Origin: Pseudomonas typographi
GTDB taxonomy: Bacteria; Pseudomonadota; Gammaproteobacteria; Pseudomonadales; Pseudomonadaceae
Assembly (NCBI RefSeq): GCF_014694385.1
Contig: NZ_JAAOCA010000018.1
Coordinates: forward strand, 1-64,000
DNA: 64,000 nt
Reading direction: 5' to 3'
In this document: positions 55,726 through 64,000 of the stretch, one piece after another
Numbering within the stretch: the first letter of the stretch is position 1
Layout: each line of letters begins with the position of its first letter
The notes under the pieces: model-generated
The model's database searches: none
The model's input: the letters and a program-made list of their open reading frames with translations, nothing else
Told to the model about the DNA's origin: nothing
Program-made: the position numbers and the translations under genes

Positions 55726-56286
55726 ATGCCACGCTGCCCGCGCAAGGAACCCTTCCCCACCCACCAAGTGCGCCGCTACCTGGAGCCCGGCCCGATCGTA
55801 CTGGTCAGTTCCCAATGGCAAGGTCAACAGAACATCATGACGCTCGGCTGGCACACGGTGCTTGAGTTCTCACCTTCACTGGTCGGGCTGATGATCAGCG
55901 CGGGTAACCATAGCCATGACATGGTTCGCAAGGCCCGGGAGTGCGTAATCAACGTGCCCACGGTGGCCTTGGCTGATACGGTGGTAAAAATCGGTAACTG
56001 CAGCGGCAGCGACACCGATAAATTTGCGACCTTTGGCCTCACCGCCCAGGCGGCCAGCGACGTAGGCGCGCCGCTGGTTGGCGAATGCCACGCCTGCTTC
56101 GAATGCCGGTTGTTCGATGATGCCCTGGTGGGGCGCTACAACTTCTTTATTTTCGAGGTGGTCGTGGCCCATGTGGCCCCGCGCCCCGCGTACCCACGCA
56201 CCCTGCACTACACCGGTGACGGAGTGTTCACCCGCTCCGGCGGCCAGTTCGAACGCCGCGCGTTGTTCCGCCCGCAAATGCTCTAG
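55726..56286 (+). CDS. Flavin reductase-like domain protein
   Basis: 186 residues from ATG 55726 (GGAG upstream). PGPIVLVSSQWQGQQNIMTLGWHTVLEFSPSLVGLMISAGNHSHDMVRKARECVINVP is the FMN-binding split-barrel pattern of the flavin-reductase-like family (order of strands and NHSHD loop); IGNCSGSDTDKF and a late ALHYTGDGVF-type strand follow. Members either reduce FMN for a monooxygenase or are flavoproteins of unknown role. It could in principle feed the monooxygenase at 13291, but it is 41 kb away. Confidence 0.85.
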   Translation: MPRCPRKEPFPTHQVRRYLEPGPIVLVSSQWQGQQNIMTLGWHTVLEFSPSLVGLMISAGNHSHDMVRKARECVINVPTVALADTVVKIGNCSGSDTDKFATFGLTAQAASDVGAPLVGECHACFECRLFDDALVGRYNFFIFEVVVAHVAPRPAYPRTLHYTGDGVFTRSGGQFERRALFRPQML

Positions 56287-56297
56287 TAGGGTGTTCC

Positions 56298-57122
56298 CTA
56301 CAGGTTCATCACTTCGACGAACCGCGATGCAGCGCTGGCGTCGATGCGCAACTCAGTGAAGTTGAACAGGTTGCGGTCGGCCAGTTGCGACGGCACCACG
56401 TTTTGTAAACCACGGAAAATGCTATCAGTGCGGCCGGGGTGCTGGCGCTCCCACTCCACCAACATGTCCTTGACCACTTGGCGCTGCAGGTTCTCCTGCG
56501 AGCCACACAGGTTGCAGGGGATGATCGGGAATTGCTTCAGGGTCGCGTACGCCTGGATGTCTTTCTCGGCGCAATAGGCCAGCGGGCGGATCACCACATT
56601 ACGGCCATCGTCGGCCAGAAGCTTCGGCGGCATGGCCTTGAGCGCACCGTTGAAGAACATGTTGAGAAAGAATGTCTCGACAATGTCGTCACGGTGGTGG
56701 CCCAGGGCCATTTTCGTCGCGCCGATCTGGTCGGCGAAGGTGTATAAGGTGCCACGGCGCAAGCGCGAACACAGCGAGCACGTGGTCTTGCCCTCGGGGA
56801 TCAACGCCTTCACCACCGAGTAGGTATCCTTCTCGATGATGTGGTACTCCACGCCCAACTCCTTGAGGTACGCCGGCAGCACGTGCTCGGGAAACCCCGG
56901 CTGCTTCTGGTCCATGTTCACGGCCACGATATCGAAACGGATCGGCGCCACTTTCTGCAGGTGCAGCAGCACGTCCAACATCGTGTAGCTGTCCTTGCCG
57001 CCGGACAAGCACACCATCACCTTGTCGCCATCCTCGATCATGTTGTAGTCGGCGACAGCTTCACCGGCGAGGCGGCGCAGGCGTTTTTGCAGTTTGTTCT
57101 GGTTGACCGAAAAGGTGCCCAT
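56298..57122 (-). CDS. ttcA: tRNA 2-thiocytidine(32) biosynthesis protein TtcA
   Basis: 274 residues from ATG 57122, which gives the family start [17 protein letters not shown]; an in-frame ATG at 57164 is an alternative and neither has a strong ribosome site. The PP-loop SGGKDS is at residues 40-45. The cluster cysteines are CSLC (115-118) and CNLC (203-206), which bind the 4Fe-4S centre. It thiolates C32 in several tRNAs. It is convergent with the flavin reductase gene and divergent from the SprT-like gene. Confidence 0.96.
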   Translation of the reverse strand: MGTFSVNQNKLQKRLRRLAGEAVADYNMIEDGDKVMVCLSGGKDSYTMLDVLLHLQKVAPIRFDIVAVNMDQKQPGFPEHVLPAYLKELGVEYHIIEKDTYSVVKALIPEGKTTCSLCSRLRRGTLYTFADQIGATKMALGHHRDDIVETFFLNMFFNGALKAMPPKLLADDGRNVVIRPLAYCAEKDIQAYATLKQFPIIPCNLCGSQENLQRQVVKDMLVEWERQHPGRTDSIFRGLQNVVPSQLADRNLFNFTELRIDASAASRFVEVMNL

Positions 57123-57290
57123 GGCGTTGTGTAGGTCCGCAAGGTAAGCCGTAAAGGCGCGCATTCTACCGCTATCGGTGCAGCCCTGCAGCACGCTGGG
57201 CGCTGAAAGCGAAACCACCTGGCAGAGGACAAGCGGCTCGGCAGAACCGTCGGGATGGGTGCATAATCCTCCCACTGGAGCGATGTAACC

Positions 57291-57782
57291 ATGTCAGACT
57301 GCCTTTTCGAACGGGTCGAACGCTGCTTCGTGCAGGCCGAGACCTTTTTCAAACGCCCCTTTACCCGCCCTGAAGTGAGCCTCAAGCTACGCGGGCAAAG
57401 GGCCGGTGTTGCCCATTTGCACGAAAACAAATTGCGCTTCAACCTGGAGCTGTTCGAGGAAAATACCGAGGATTTTCTGCACCAGACAGTGCCCCATGAA
57501 GTGGCGCACCTGGTCGCCCACCAAATGTTCGGCGAACGTATCGCGCCGCACGGCCACGAATGGCAACTGATCATGCGCGGGGTCTATGAACTTGCGCCGT
57601 TGCGCTGCCACACCTACGCCGTTAAACGCCGCCAAGTTACCCGCTATATCTACCACTGCCCCTGCGCCAGTGAGTTCCCCTTCAGCGCCCAGCGCCACAG
57701 CCTGGTGCGCCAGGGCCGCCGCTATTTATGCCGGCAGTGCAGGCAAACCCTGGTATTCAGTGGCGAAACCCGCCTGGAGTGA
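57291..57782 (+). CDS. SprT-family zinc metalloprotease-like protein
   Basis: 163 residues behind GGAG. HEVAH (residues 69-73) is the HExxH zinc motif; a C-terminal zinc ribbon is suggested by HCPC...[10 protein letters not shown]. The N-terminus has the [17 protein letters not shown] pattern of bacterial SprT. Function in bacteria is not established; the eukaryotic relatives cut DNA-protein crosslinks. Confidence 0.9.
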   Translation: MSDCLFERVERCFVQAETFFKRPFTRPEVSLKLRGQRAGVAHLHENKLRFNLELFEENTEDFLHQTVPHEVAHLVAHQMFGERIAPHGHEWQLIMRGVYELAPLRCHTYAVKRRQVTRYIYHCPCASEFPFSAQRHSLVRQGRRYLCRQCRQTLVFSGETRLE

Positions 57783-57853
57783 GCACCTTGGCCGGTGGCG
57801 GTGTGTAGCAATCCGGTGCCGCGATGGGCTGCGGCCACACCAATAGCCGTGCT

Positions 57854-58606
57854 TCAGTCGCCTTCAGGGCTGGCGGGGTGCACGAAGATAAAGTCGTTGG
57901 CGTCTTTGTCTAGTACCTCAGCTTCGCCGGTTTCCACTTGTTGTTTGACCCGTTGCAGCAACTCGCGCAGGGCACCGTCGGCAAAGCGGCTGAGTTTGCC
58001 GGCAAATACCTGGCCAGCTCTGCTGGGAAATGGGGCGGCGCTCAGTAGCACGCGCAACCGGGTGCCCTCGCCATGGCGCGGCAGCCTCAGGCTGGCTTGA
58101 ACCTCCACCGGCCAGCGGCTATCAGCGGGGGTGCGCCAATGCAAGCCATCACCTTCCGGCACGGGGTGCTGTTCCAGTACCCAATGCAAGGTCCGCTCAC
58201 CAGGGCCACGTACGGCCCAGCGATACACCCCTGGGGCGGTCTCTTCGATGGTGTCTACCCAAGGCAGCAATGCACCGATATTGGCGGGGTGGTTGCAGAA
58301 CGCCAACACCTCATCAAGCGGTTTGTTTACGGTAATACTGCGCACAGCCACCGCGCTGGCCAGGGCGCTGTCGACCGGCGAGCTTTGCGCGCACAGCCGC
58401 GCCTTGGCCGGGCAATGCCCCCGGTAGCCGCGCCAGCCGGCCCAGGCCCCAGCGGCCACCTGCAGCAGCCCGCCGGCCCCGCCTTGGCGCAAGCCATTGG
58501 CGATCAGCACACTGCTGCCGGCCAAGCACAGCGCGCGCTCAGGCGCATCCAGCGCACCGGGGGCGGTGTTGGCGGCGGCATTGGCACTGCGGAGGCGGTC
58601 GGTCAT
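57854..58606 (-). CDS. SRPBCC-domain protein with N-terminal DUF2892-like membrane segment
   Basis: 250 residues behind GAGGA. Residues about 22-65 (RALCLAGSSVLIANGLRQGGAGGLLQVAAGAWAGWRGYRGHCP) form a Gly/Ala hairpin like DUF2892. From about 85 on, the SRPBCC/START-type cavity domain is recognisable (VAVRSITVNKPLDEVLAFCNHPANIGALLPWVDTIEE). Family members are common in stress-related gene groups. No ligand can be assigned. Confidence 0.85.
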   Translation of the reverse strand: MTDRLRSANAAANTAPGALDAPERALCLAGSSVLIANGLRQGGAGGLLQVAAGAWAGWRGYRGHCPAKARLCAQSSPVDSALASAVAVRSITVNKPLDEVLAFCNHPANIGALLPWVDTIEETAPGVYRWAVRGPGERTLHWVLEQHPVPEGDGLHWRTPADSRWPVEVQASLRLPRHGEGTRLRVLLSAAPFPSRAGQVFAGKLSRFADGALRELLQRVKQQVETGEAEVLDKDANDFIFVHPASPEGD

Positions 58607-58690
58607 GGTGTGGTCCTCGTGAAAATAATATGTTCACCTTCTGAACCGCGCACGCGAAGAAAATTTCCTCCCCCGCGACCGGCCGCACGT

Positions 58691-59464
58691 TCAGGCATGC
58701 CAGCAACGATACCAACCTTCTTGCTCGGTGATGCGCAGCGGCGTGTGGTACAGCCGTGACAGGTTGTCGCTGGTCACCACCGCGGCCTTGGGCCCATCGG
58801 CAACGATTTTACCTTGGTCCAGCAGCACCACGCGGTCGATTTCCGGGATGATCTCATCGATATGGTGCGTCGTGATGATCATGCCCCTGCCCTGCCCACA
58901 GAACTTGCGCATCAGCGCCAGCATGCCGAGGCTGGCGCCCATGTCCAGGCCATTGGCTGGCTCGTCCAGGATCAGCGCCCGCGGCCCATGCACCAGGGCC
59001 CGCGCCAGCAGCAGGCGGCGCTTCTGGCCGGTAGATAAACGCTGGAACATTCGCGCTTCGTACTCGGCCATGTCCACCGTGGCGAGCATCGCCCGCGCCT
59101 GCGCGACCTGCTCAGCAGTGGGCTGCAGATGGCCATGGGCGCCAATTGCGCCGAAAAACCCTGAAGTCACCACCTCAAGCGCCGTGGTGTGCGGGGTGTA
59201 GTCCTCTTGTAGGTCTTGCGATACGAACCCGAGCTTGGCACGCAGCGCCCATAGGTTCACGGTTTCATCGCCGAACAGCTTCAGGTAGCTGCCATCGCGT
59301 ACCCGCGGGCAGATTTCCCGGGTCACCAACTTTAGCAACGTGCTCTTGCCGGCGCCGTTGGGCCCGAGAATGGCCACGCGCTCGTGTTCGCCGATGGTCA
59401 GCGAGAACTGCTCGAACACCTGGTGCTGTTGCTGGAAGGCTGAGACATTCTTGAATTCGATCAT
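58691..59464 (-). CDS. ABC transporter ATP-binding protein (stand-alone)
   Basis: 257 residues from ATG 59464. Walker A GPNGAGKST, signature LSTGQKRRLLLARAL, Walker B ALILDEPANGLD, and the His of IITTHHIDEI are all intact. It begins IEFKNVSAFQQQHQVFEQFSLTIGEHERVAILGP and resembles YcbN/ModF-type orphan ATPases with no linked permease. It is divergent from the cbtBA riboswitch; whether it has any part in cobalt or B12 transport is unknown. Confidence 0.88.
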   Translation of the reverse strand: MIEFKNVSAFQQQHQVFEQFSLTIGEHERVAILGPNGAGKSTLLKLVTREICPRVRDGSYLKLFGDETVNLWALRAKLGFVSQDLQEDYTPHTTALEVVTSGFFGAIGAHGHLQPTAEQVAQARAMLATVDMAEYEARMFQRLSTGQKRRLLLARALVHGPRALILDEPANGLDMGASLGMLALMRKFCGQGRGMIITTHHIDEIIPEIDRVVLLDQGKIVADGPKAAVVTSDNLSRLYHTPLRITEQEGWYRCWHA

Positions 59465-59539
59465 GGGCTTCAGACTAAACGGCCGGGGGGAACGAAGTGT
59501 CGGGCAAGCCGCGCCACGCTGCAAGCTTGCTGCTTCTAA

Positions 59540-59645
59540 CCTGTGGCCCTATGCTTGCACCACGCAGCAGGAAGCCGGTGCAAGCCCGGCGCGGTCGCGC
59601 CACTGTAATCGTTGATCGAGAGCCAGACCCTGTTCCGTGCCCATT
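59540..59645 (+). promoter_or_regulatory. Cobalamin riboswitch upstream of cbtBA
   Basis: The core reads GGAAGCCGGTGCAAGCCCGG, then CGCGGTCGCGCCACTGTAATC, and the closing part GAGAGCCAGACCC: the compact cobalamin aptamer with its B12 box. The cbtB ribosome site AGGAG (59671-59675) lies 30 nt past the closing part, so sequestration is a likely mechanism. Boundaries are approximate. Confidence 0.92.
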
Positions 59646-59680
59646 ACCCATCACCGGGACGCGCTTTCCCAGGAGTTCAC

Positions 59681-59899
59681 ATGACCACTCGTACCGCAAG
59701 CAGCCCATCCGGCGACCTTTCGCTGCCCGCCCTGCCCTTGGGCCAGATCCTGCCCTGGGCCATCTTCGGCGGCCTGCTGCTGATACTGGCGCTGTACTTC
59801 GTCGGTGCCGAGCAAGGCGCCACGTCGATGTTTTCCGGCACCGCGGTGCATGAGTTCGTGCACGACGGTCGCCACATGCTGGGTTTCCCCTGCCATTGA
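59681..59899 (+). CDS. cbtB: Cobalt transporter subunit CbtB
   Basis: 72 residues from ATG 59681 behind AGGAG. One membrane helix (IFGGLLLILALYFVGAE) is followed by a His-rich C-terminus, with His57, His61, His65 and Cys-His at 71-72 (HEFVHDGRHMLGFPCH). This is the defining CbtB arrangement and probably binds cobalt. It is coupled to cbtA and regulated by the preceding cobalamin riboswitch. The frame is open upstream to 59612, but that part lies in the riboswitch. Confidence 0.93.
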   Translation: MTTRTASSPSGDLSLPALPLGQILPWAIFGGLLLILALYFVGAEQGATSMFSGTAVHEFVHDGRHMLGFPCH

Positions 59900-59914
59900 C
59901 ACCGGAGCTTCTAC

Positions 59915-60682
59915 ATGACAGGTAACTTGCTGCTGCGCGGCCTGTTCGCGGGCCTGCTGGCCGGCATGCTGGCGTTCGGCTTTGCCACGGTGTTCGGCGA
60001 ACCCCAGGTAGACCGCGCCATCGCTTTCGAAGAAAGCACCGGCCACGAACACAGCCACGGCGATGCCAGCGCCGCGCCGGAAGAAGAGGAAGTGTTCAGC
60101 CGGCAAACCCAGGCGGGCATCGGGCTATTCACCGGTGTGATGGTCTACAGCCTTTCCATGGGCGGGTTGTTTGCCCTGGTATTCGCCTATGCCATGGGTC
60201 GCCTTGGTGCGTTTGGCCTGGGCCCGCGCGGCCTCGCCGCGCTATTGGCGATGCTGGCGTTGGTCGCCGTGTTCGTGGTGCCGGGCTTGAAATACCCGGC
60301 CAACCCACCCGCAGTGGGCGACCCCGCCACCATTGGCCAACGCACCCGGCTATTCTTTTTGCTGATGCTGGTTTCGGTGGCGGCGATGGTGCTGGCCATC
60401 AATGCCGCCAGGGCGCTACTGCCGCGCCTGGGCGGCTGGAATGCCACGTTGCTCGCCGGGTTGCTTTATGGGGCGGTCATGGTGGCCGCCGCCGTGGCAT
60501 TCCCCACTTTCAACGAGGTGCCGGAGCACTTCCCGGCAAGCCTGCTATGGCAATTCCGTGTCGCCTCCCTGGGCATTCAAGTGGTCCTGTGGGCCGCCCT
60601 GGGGCTGGCCTTTGGCTGGCTGGCCGAGCGTTACCTGCTGGGCGCGCCTAAGGTGCGGCGCGGGGCGCGCTTGCGCGGCTGA
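59915..60682 (+). CDS. cbtA: Cobalt transporter subunit CbtA
   Basis: 255 residues, about six to seven membrane helices. The start is 15 nt after cbtB behind CGGAG. A conserved HEHSHGD segment (periplasmic side) between the first helices and the FSRQTQAGIGLFTGVMVYSL block are typical of CbtA. It supplies cobalt for the cob pathway, so this locus and the cob operon at 40825-49589 serve the same product and are both controlled by B12 riboswitches. Confidence 0.93.
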   Translation: MTGNLLLRGLFAGLLAGMLAFGFATVFGEPQVDRAIAFEESTGHEHSHGDASAAPEEEEVFSRQTQAGIGLFTGVMVYSLSMGGLFALVFAYAMGRLGAFGLGPRGLAALLAMLALVAVFVVPGLKYPANPPAVGDPATIGQRTRLFFLLMLVSVAAMVLAINAARALLPRLGGWNATLLAGLLYGAVMVAAAVAFPTFNEVPEHFPASLLWQFRVASLGIQVVLWAALGLAFGWLAERYLLGAPKVRRGARLRG

Positions 60683-60699
60683 ACGCAGGTGGGGCGTTC

Positions 60700-60783
60700 A
60701 GTGTGGTGTTTCAGAGGTTCGCACAACAGTTGCAGCAAAAGGCACCGTCAAAATTGTGTAGCCAATTTCTGAAACACCACACT
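60700..60783. repeat. Long inverted repeat with 16-nt perfect arms
   Basis: AGTGTGGTGTTTCAGA (60700-60715) and TCTGAAACACCACACT (60768-60783) are exact reverse complements, with 52 nt between them that can pair further (CACAA with TTGTG). The inner part shares TGTAGCCAA with the element at 30144-30198. It lies between cbtA and the GNAT gene. It looks like a small mobile palindromic element of the REP/MITE kind, but could double as a terminator for cbtBA. Confidence 0.7.
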
Positions 60784-60823
60784 TAGGTATCATCAACGAC
60801 CTCGATAGCCCGGAACCGCCCCG

Positions 60824-61393
60824 ATGATCACCCTGCGCCCCATGCAAGCCCCAGACTTCGATCGTTTCTGGCCCACCTTCGAAGCCGTAGCCAAGGCACA
60901 AGCCACCTACGCCTACGACCCGGCAACCTCCCGCGAACAAGCCGAAAACCTGTGGTTGGGGCTGCCATTGCAGACCTGGCTGGCCGAAGAAAACGCCCAA
61001 CTGCTCGGCAGCTATTACCTCAAGGCAAACGCCGCCGGCCCCGGCAGCCACGTGAGCAATTGTGGCTATATGGTCTGCGAAGCCGCCCGCGGCCGGGGGG
61101 TGGCGCGGTTGATGTGCGAGCACTCGCAAGAGCAGGCACGCCAAGCCGGCTTTTTGGCCATGCAATTCAACTCGGTAGTGGCCAGCAACGAAGTGGCGGT
61201 GGCGCTGTGGCGCAAGCTTGGCTTCGAAGAAGTTGGCCGCCTACCTAAGGCTTACCGCCATCCCCAATTGGGGTTGGTCGATTGCTTGGTGATGTATAAA
61301 TGGCTGGCGGAGCCTGCCCACGAACGCGCGGCCCTGATCGGCCGCAAGAACATCGAGGCGGAAGTATCCCGCCCCCGGCAAGGGCGCCGATAG
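60824..61393 (+). CDS. GNAT-family N-acetyltransferase
   Basis: 189 residues starting MITLRPMQAPDFDRFWPTFEAVAKAQATYAYDP. The acetyl-CoA loop is CEAARGRGVARLMCEHSQEQARQAGFLAMQFN, and the end of the domain is VALWRKLGFEEVGRLPKAYRHPQLGLVDCLVMYK. It resembles PhnO/Pat-type acetyltransferases and has a basic C-terminal tail of about 30 residues. Substrate unknown. Confidence 0.9.
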   Translation: MITLRPMQAPDFDRFWPTFEAVAKAQATYAYDPATSREQAENLWLGLPLQTWLAEENAQLLGSYYLKANAAGPGSHVSNCGYMVCEAARGRGVARLMCEHSQEQARQAGFLAMQFNSVVASNEVAVALWRKLGFEEVGRLPKAYRHPQLGLVDCLVMYKWLAEPAHERAALIGRKNIEAEVSRPRQGRR

Positions 61394-61413
61394 CCAACGC
61401 TGCCACAGCTACG

Positions 61414-61773
61414 CTACAGGCAGGTCGCGACGGTGGCCTGGCGCTTTTGCGCCACCTCGCCACTGCGTGGGTTGCCATAAAAACGCAGCACGCTACCGGG
61501 GCCATTAGGATTGATGTCTACGAAATAATCCGAAGCGTGGTCCGACACCGTGTATTGGCCGTTGCCGGCACGCTCGGTGAAGGCGTCCGCCACGGCGCCG
61601 AACAAAGCTTCGGACTGCCACGTGGCCTCCACGCATTGCGCCAGCTCTTGCGGTGGCCGGGCAGACTCCAGCGTTCCGATCGGCCCACCGTCCCGGGTGT
61701 GGTCCATCTTGTAACCGGCACACCCGGCCAGCGCTAACGCCAACAGCGCCACGGCACCCACGTTTCGTTGCAT
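61414..61773 (-). CDS. Small lipoprotein of unknown function
   Basis: 119 residues behind GAGGG. The signal has a lipobox LAGC with Cys18, giving a mature lipoprotein anchored in a membrane. The rest (DGGPIGTLESARPPQELAQCVEATWQSEALFGAV and YTVSDHASDYFVDINPNG) has no motif I recognise. It stands alone and is convergent with the GNAT gene. Confidence 0.8.
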   Translation of the reverse strand: MQRNVGAVALLALALAGCAGYKMDHTRDGGPIGTLESARPPQELAQCVEATWQSEALFGAVADAFTERAGNGQYTVSDHASDYFVDINPNGPGSVLRFYGNPRSGEVAQKRQATVATCL

Positions 61774-61974
61774 CGTTGCACCCTCGCAAAAGCGCCGACT
61801 ATATCACTGCCAGGGCGGGCAAGCCTTCCAGCCATTACCGGCAATGCCGCCGGCCTTGCACGCCACCCACTTTTAAACGCATAAGGTCAGCACGTTACGT
61901 ACTTTCGGCGGGGGCGGCCGCCAGCTATAGTCGCGAGCAGCTTTTGCCCTGCCACATAAAAGGACCTTTCGCAC

Positions 61975-62973
61975 GTGAAAAAACTGTTAAGCGCCTCCCT
62001 GCTCGTTGCCGGTATGGCCTTGGCCGGCTCGGCCCTCGCCGCGCCCACTACCCTACTGAACGTCTCCTACGACGTAATGCGCGACTTTTATCGCGACTAC
62101 AATGCCGCCTTCCAGAAACACTGGGCCGCCGAGCATGGCGAGAAAATCAACATCGATATGTCGTTCGGCGGTTCCGGCAAGCAAGCTCGCTCGGTGATCG
62201 ACGGCCTCCCAGCCGATGTGATCACCATGAACATGCCCACCGACATCAATGCCTTGGCCGACAACGGCGAACTGGTACCCAAGAATTGGGCCAGCCGCCT
62301 GCCAGACAACAGCGCCCCGTTCACCTCGGCCACGGTATTCATCGTGCGCAAGGGCAACCCCAAGCAACTGAAAGACTGGCCAGACTTACTCAAGGACGGC
62401 GTACAGGTGGTGGTGCCTAACCCCAAGACCAGCGGTAACGGGCGTTACACCTACCTGTCGGCTTGGGCCTATTCACTCAAGCACGGCGGTGATGACGCTG
62501 CGGCGCGGGCGTTCGTCGGCAAGCTCTTCAAGCAAGTGCCGGTGCTCGACACCGGCGGCCGGGCCGCCACGACGACCTTCATGAGAAACCAGATCGGCGA
62601 TGTGCTGGTGACCTTCGAAAACGAAGCGGAAATGGTTGCCCGCGAATTCGGCCGCGACCAGTTCGAGGTGATCTACCCGAGTGTGTCTGCCGAAGCTGAA
62701 CCACCGGTGACGGTGGTCGACAAAGTGGTAGACAAAAAAGGCAGCCGCGCGATCGCCGAGGCGTACCTGAAGTTCCTGTGGTCGCCTGAAGGCCAGCAGA
62801 TCGCAGCCGACAACTACTTACGCCCGCGCGACCCTGCCATCGCCGCCAAATACACTGATCGTTTTCCCAAGGTAGATTTGATCTCGGTGGAAAAAACCTT
62901 CGGTGACTGGCGCACCGTGCAAAAAACCCACTTCGCCGACGGCGGCGTGTTCGACCAGCTCTACCAGCCATAA
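61975..62973 (+). CDS. sbp: Sulfate/thiosulfate ABC transporter binding protein
   Basis: 332 residues from a GTG at 61975 behind AAAAGGA. The signal peptide ends AGSALAAP. Binding-protein blocks are LLNVSYDVMRDFYRDYNAAF, SFGGSGKQARSVIDGLPADVITM, NPKTSGNGRYTYLSAWAY, and GDVLVTFENEAE, all of the Sbp/CysP family. It binds sulfate in the periplasm for the CysTWA transporter, whose genes are not here. Sulfur limitation probably controls it through CysB. Confidence 0.95.
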   Translation: MKKLLSASLLVAGMALAGSALAAPTTLLNVSYDVMRDFYRDYNAAFQKHWAAEHGEKINIDMSFGGSGKQARSVIDGLPADVITMNMPTDINALADNGELVPKNWASRLPDNSAPFTSATVFIVRKGNPKQLKDWPDLLKDGVQVVVPNPKTSGNGRYTYLSAWAYSLKHGGDDAAARAFVGKLFKQVPVLDTGGRAATTTFMRNQIGDVLVTFENEAEMVAREFGRDQFEVIYPSVSAEAEPPVTVVDKVVDKKGSRAIAEAYLKFLWSPEGQQIAADNYLRPRDPAIAAKYTDRFPKVDLISVEKTFGDWRTVQKTHFADGGVFDQLYQP

Positions 62974-63292
62974 CCGGAATGAGGTGTTTCCGCAGTGGGC
63001 GGCACATAGTAGGCGCGGCCTGTTGCCGGCGGGCCAGGCCATAACCCTGAGATGACTCGTCGCGGCGCCTTGCCCGGCAGCAATGCTCATGCGCCTATGC
63101 GGGTACGAACGTCTCAAACAGCCCACCCGTGCCCGTACCTTTAAAAGCAGGCGCGGGCCTGCTACTCGACAAAGCGACGCCACTGCGGTAAAAAAGCCAC
63201 CTATCCCCTCCAAACGCCCTGCCCCGCTGCCTATGCGCAGTGGCGGTAGCGTGGGCGTTGCCAAGCGTTTCCCCCCTTCCAGGCCGAGCCCC
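62974..63292. other. Intergenic region between sbp and acyltransferase
   Basis: 319 nt of GC-rich sequence. I see no gene, no clear terminator and no strong promoter. The acyltransferase start at 63293 has only a weak AGG ribosome site. Confidence 0.5.
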
Positions 63293-64000
63293 ATGCACAC
63301 CCCCAACCCTGTTGCTTGCGTGCCCTATCGCGCGGAAGTCGACGGCCTGCGCGCCGTCGCCGTCATTCCGGTGATCCTGTTCCATGCCGGCGTTGCGCAC
63401 ATGGCCGGCGGGTTCGTTGGCGTCGACGTATTCTTTGTGATCAGTGGCTATTTGATTACCTCGATCATTCTCGCCGAACTGGCGCAGCAGCGCTTTTCCC
63501 TGGTCAGCTTCTATGAGCGCCGTGCCCGGCGTATCCTGCCGCCACTGTTGTTGATGATGGCGGCCTGCTTGCCCTTGGCCTGGCTGTGGCTCGATCCCAT
63601 CTCCCTGAAGGGTTTCGCAAAAAGCCTGGTGGCGGTGCCGTTTTTTTCTTCCAATGCGTTGTTTTGGATGGAAAGCGGCTATTTCGACGCCGGGGTGGAC
63701 GCCAAGCCGTTAATCCATACCTGGACGCTGGCCTTGGAGGAGCAGTATTACGTGCTGTTCCCCTTGTTGCTGATGCTCGGCTGGAGGGTCGGCCGCCGCA
63801 CGCTGCTGCCACTACTCGGGTTGTTGGCGGTTGCCAGCTTGGCCTTGGCCGAGCATGGCGCGCAGTTGGCCAGCAGTGCGGCCTTCTATTTGCTACCAGG
63901 GCGTGCGTGGGAACTGTTGGTCGGCTCGTTACTAGCCTTTTGGTTTAGCGCCCATCCGCGCCGGGTGCCTGCCGCCGGCTGGCACCACGAGGCCGGCGGG
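63293..64000 (+). CDS. OafA/YrhL-type acyltransferase 3 family protein, 3' end outside window
   Basis: 236 codons are visible without a stop, and the frame runs off the right edge. It starts MHTPNPVACVPYRAEVDGLRAVAVIPVILFHAG, then GGFVGVDVFFVISGYLIT and FYERRARRILPPL, the hallmark of membrane acyltransferase 3 proteins; LIHTWTLALEEQYYVLFPLL is the second conserved block. Many full-length members carry a C-terminal SGNH domain and O-acetylate lipopolysaccharide or other glycans; whether this one does cannot be seen. Confidence 0.92.
   Translation, partial: MHTPNPVACVPYRAEVDGLRAVAVIPVILFHAGVAHMAGGFVGVDVFFVISGYLITSIILAELAQQRFSLVSFYERRARRILPPLLLMMAACLPLAWLWLDPISLKGFAKSLVAVPFFSSNALFWMESGYFDAGVDAKPLIHTWTLALEEQYYVLFPLLLMLGWRVGRRTLLPLLGLLAVASLALAEHGAQLASSAAFYLLPGRAWELLVGSLLAFWFSAHPRRVPAAGWHHEAGG

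Noticed and set aside
1..64000. CRISPR arrays, integrases, transposases or prophage modules
   Set aside because: No regularly spaced repeats, cas genes, recombinase motifs or phage structural genes were seen.

Overview
The window reads as a Pseudomonas chromosome (gammaproteobacterium, fluorescens/putida type). Evidence: the compact cobO-cobB-bluB-cbiB-cobD-cobQ-cobU-cobT-cobC-cobS operon behind a cobalamin riboswitch, a cbtBA cobalt transporter with its own B12 riboswitch, rdgC beside tRNA-Val/tRNA-Asp, a CbrA-like solute-symporter hybrid kinase, a PlsC-fused LplT-like flippase, an orphan Rhs-core ORF and a DUF2897 gene. Codon usage is GC-rich throughout and richest in the cob region. This is inference from gene content; no 16S gene is present.

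Bases 1-19,107 are an accessory block, all on the + strand. Two paralogous TonB-dependent receptors (the first cut by the left edge) bracket a periplasmic three-subunit alcohol/sugar dehydrogenase (Tat small subunit, GMC flavoprotein with a probable Fe-S cysteine cluster, monohaem cytochrome c), an aldo/keto reductase and a heterodimeric ABC exporter. After the second receptor come a small serine hydrolase and a tightly overlapping operon: an FMN-dependent NtaA/DszA-type monooxygenase, a class II aldolase, and an SsuA-like binding protein with two different permeases and an ATPase. The layout suggests outer-membrane uptake, inner-membrane import and monooxygenase cleavage of a bulky organosulfur, organonitrogen or chelator-like compound, with periplasmic oxidation and export alongside. 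A shared 32-nt upstream element links the second receptor and the hydrolase, with a weaker copy before the monooxygenase.

Bases 19,241-27,544 hold a hexuronate/L-gulonate catabolic operon on the - strand (kdgK, manD, Zn-dehydrogenase, MFS permease, uxuB, uxuA) divergent from an IclR-type regulator. Two inverted operator-like palindromes lie between them. Two unrelated mannonate dehydratases (UxuA and ManD) are encoded together.

Bases 27,851-40,821 look like core genome: a tRNA-Val/tRNA-Asp unit with terminator, rdgC, a BASS transporter, the LplT-PlsC fusion, an MFS/TetR divergent pair, the 1158-residue hybrid kinase, an 815-nt non-coding stretch rich in hairpins, two small hypothetical genes and an OmpP1/FadL porin.

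Bases 40,825-49,885 are the ten-gene late-cobalamin operon, translationally coupled almost end to end and led by a B12 riboswitch. Bases 49,995-64,000 hold mixed housekeeping and accessory genes: a PQQ-type sugar dehydrogenase, pyrF, an orphan Rhs core, a nitrilase-family hydrolase plus GNAT pair, ttcA, sprT-like, an ABC ATPase, riboswitch-cbtB-cbtA, a lipoprotein, a sulfate-binding protein and an OafA-type acyltransferase cut by the right edge.
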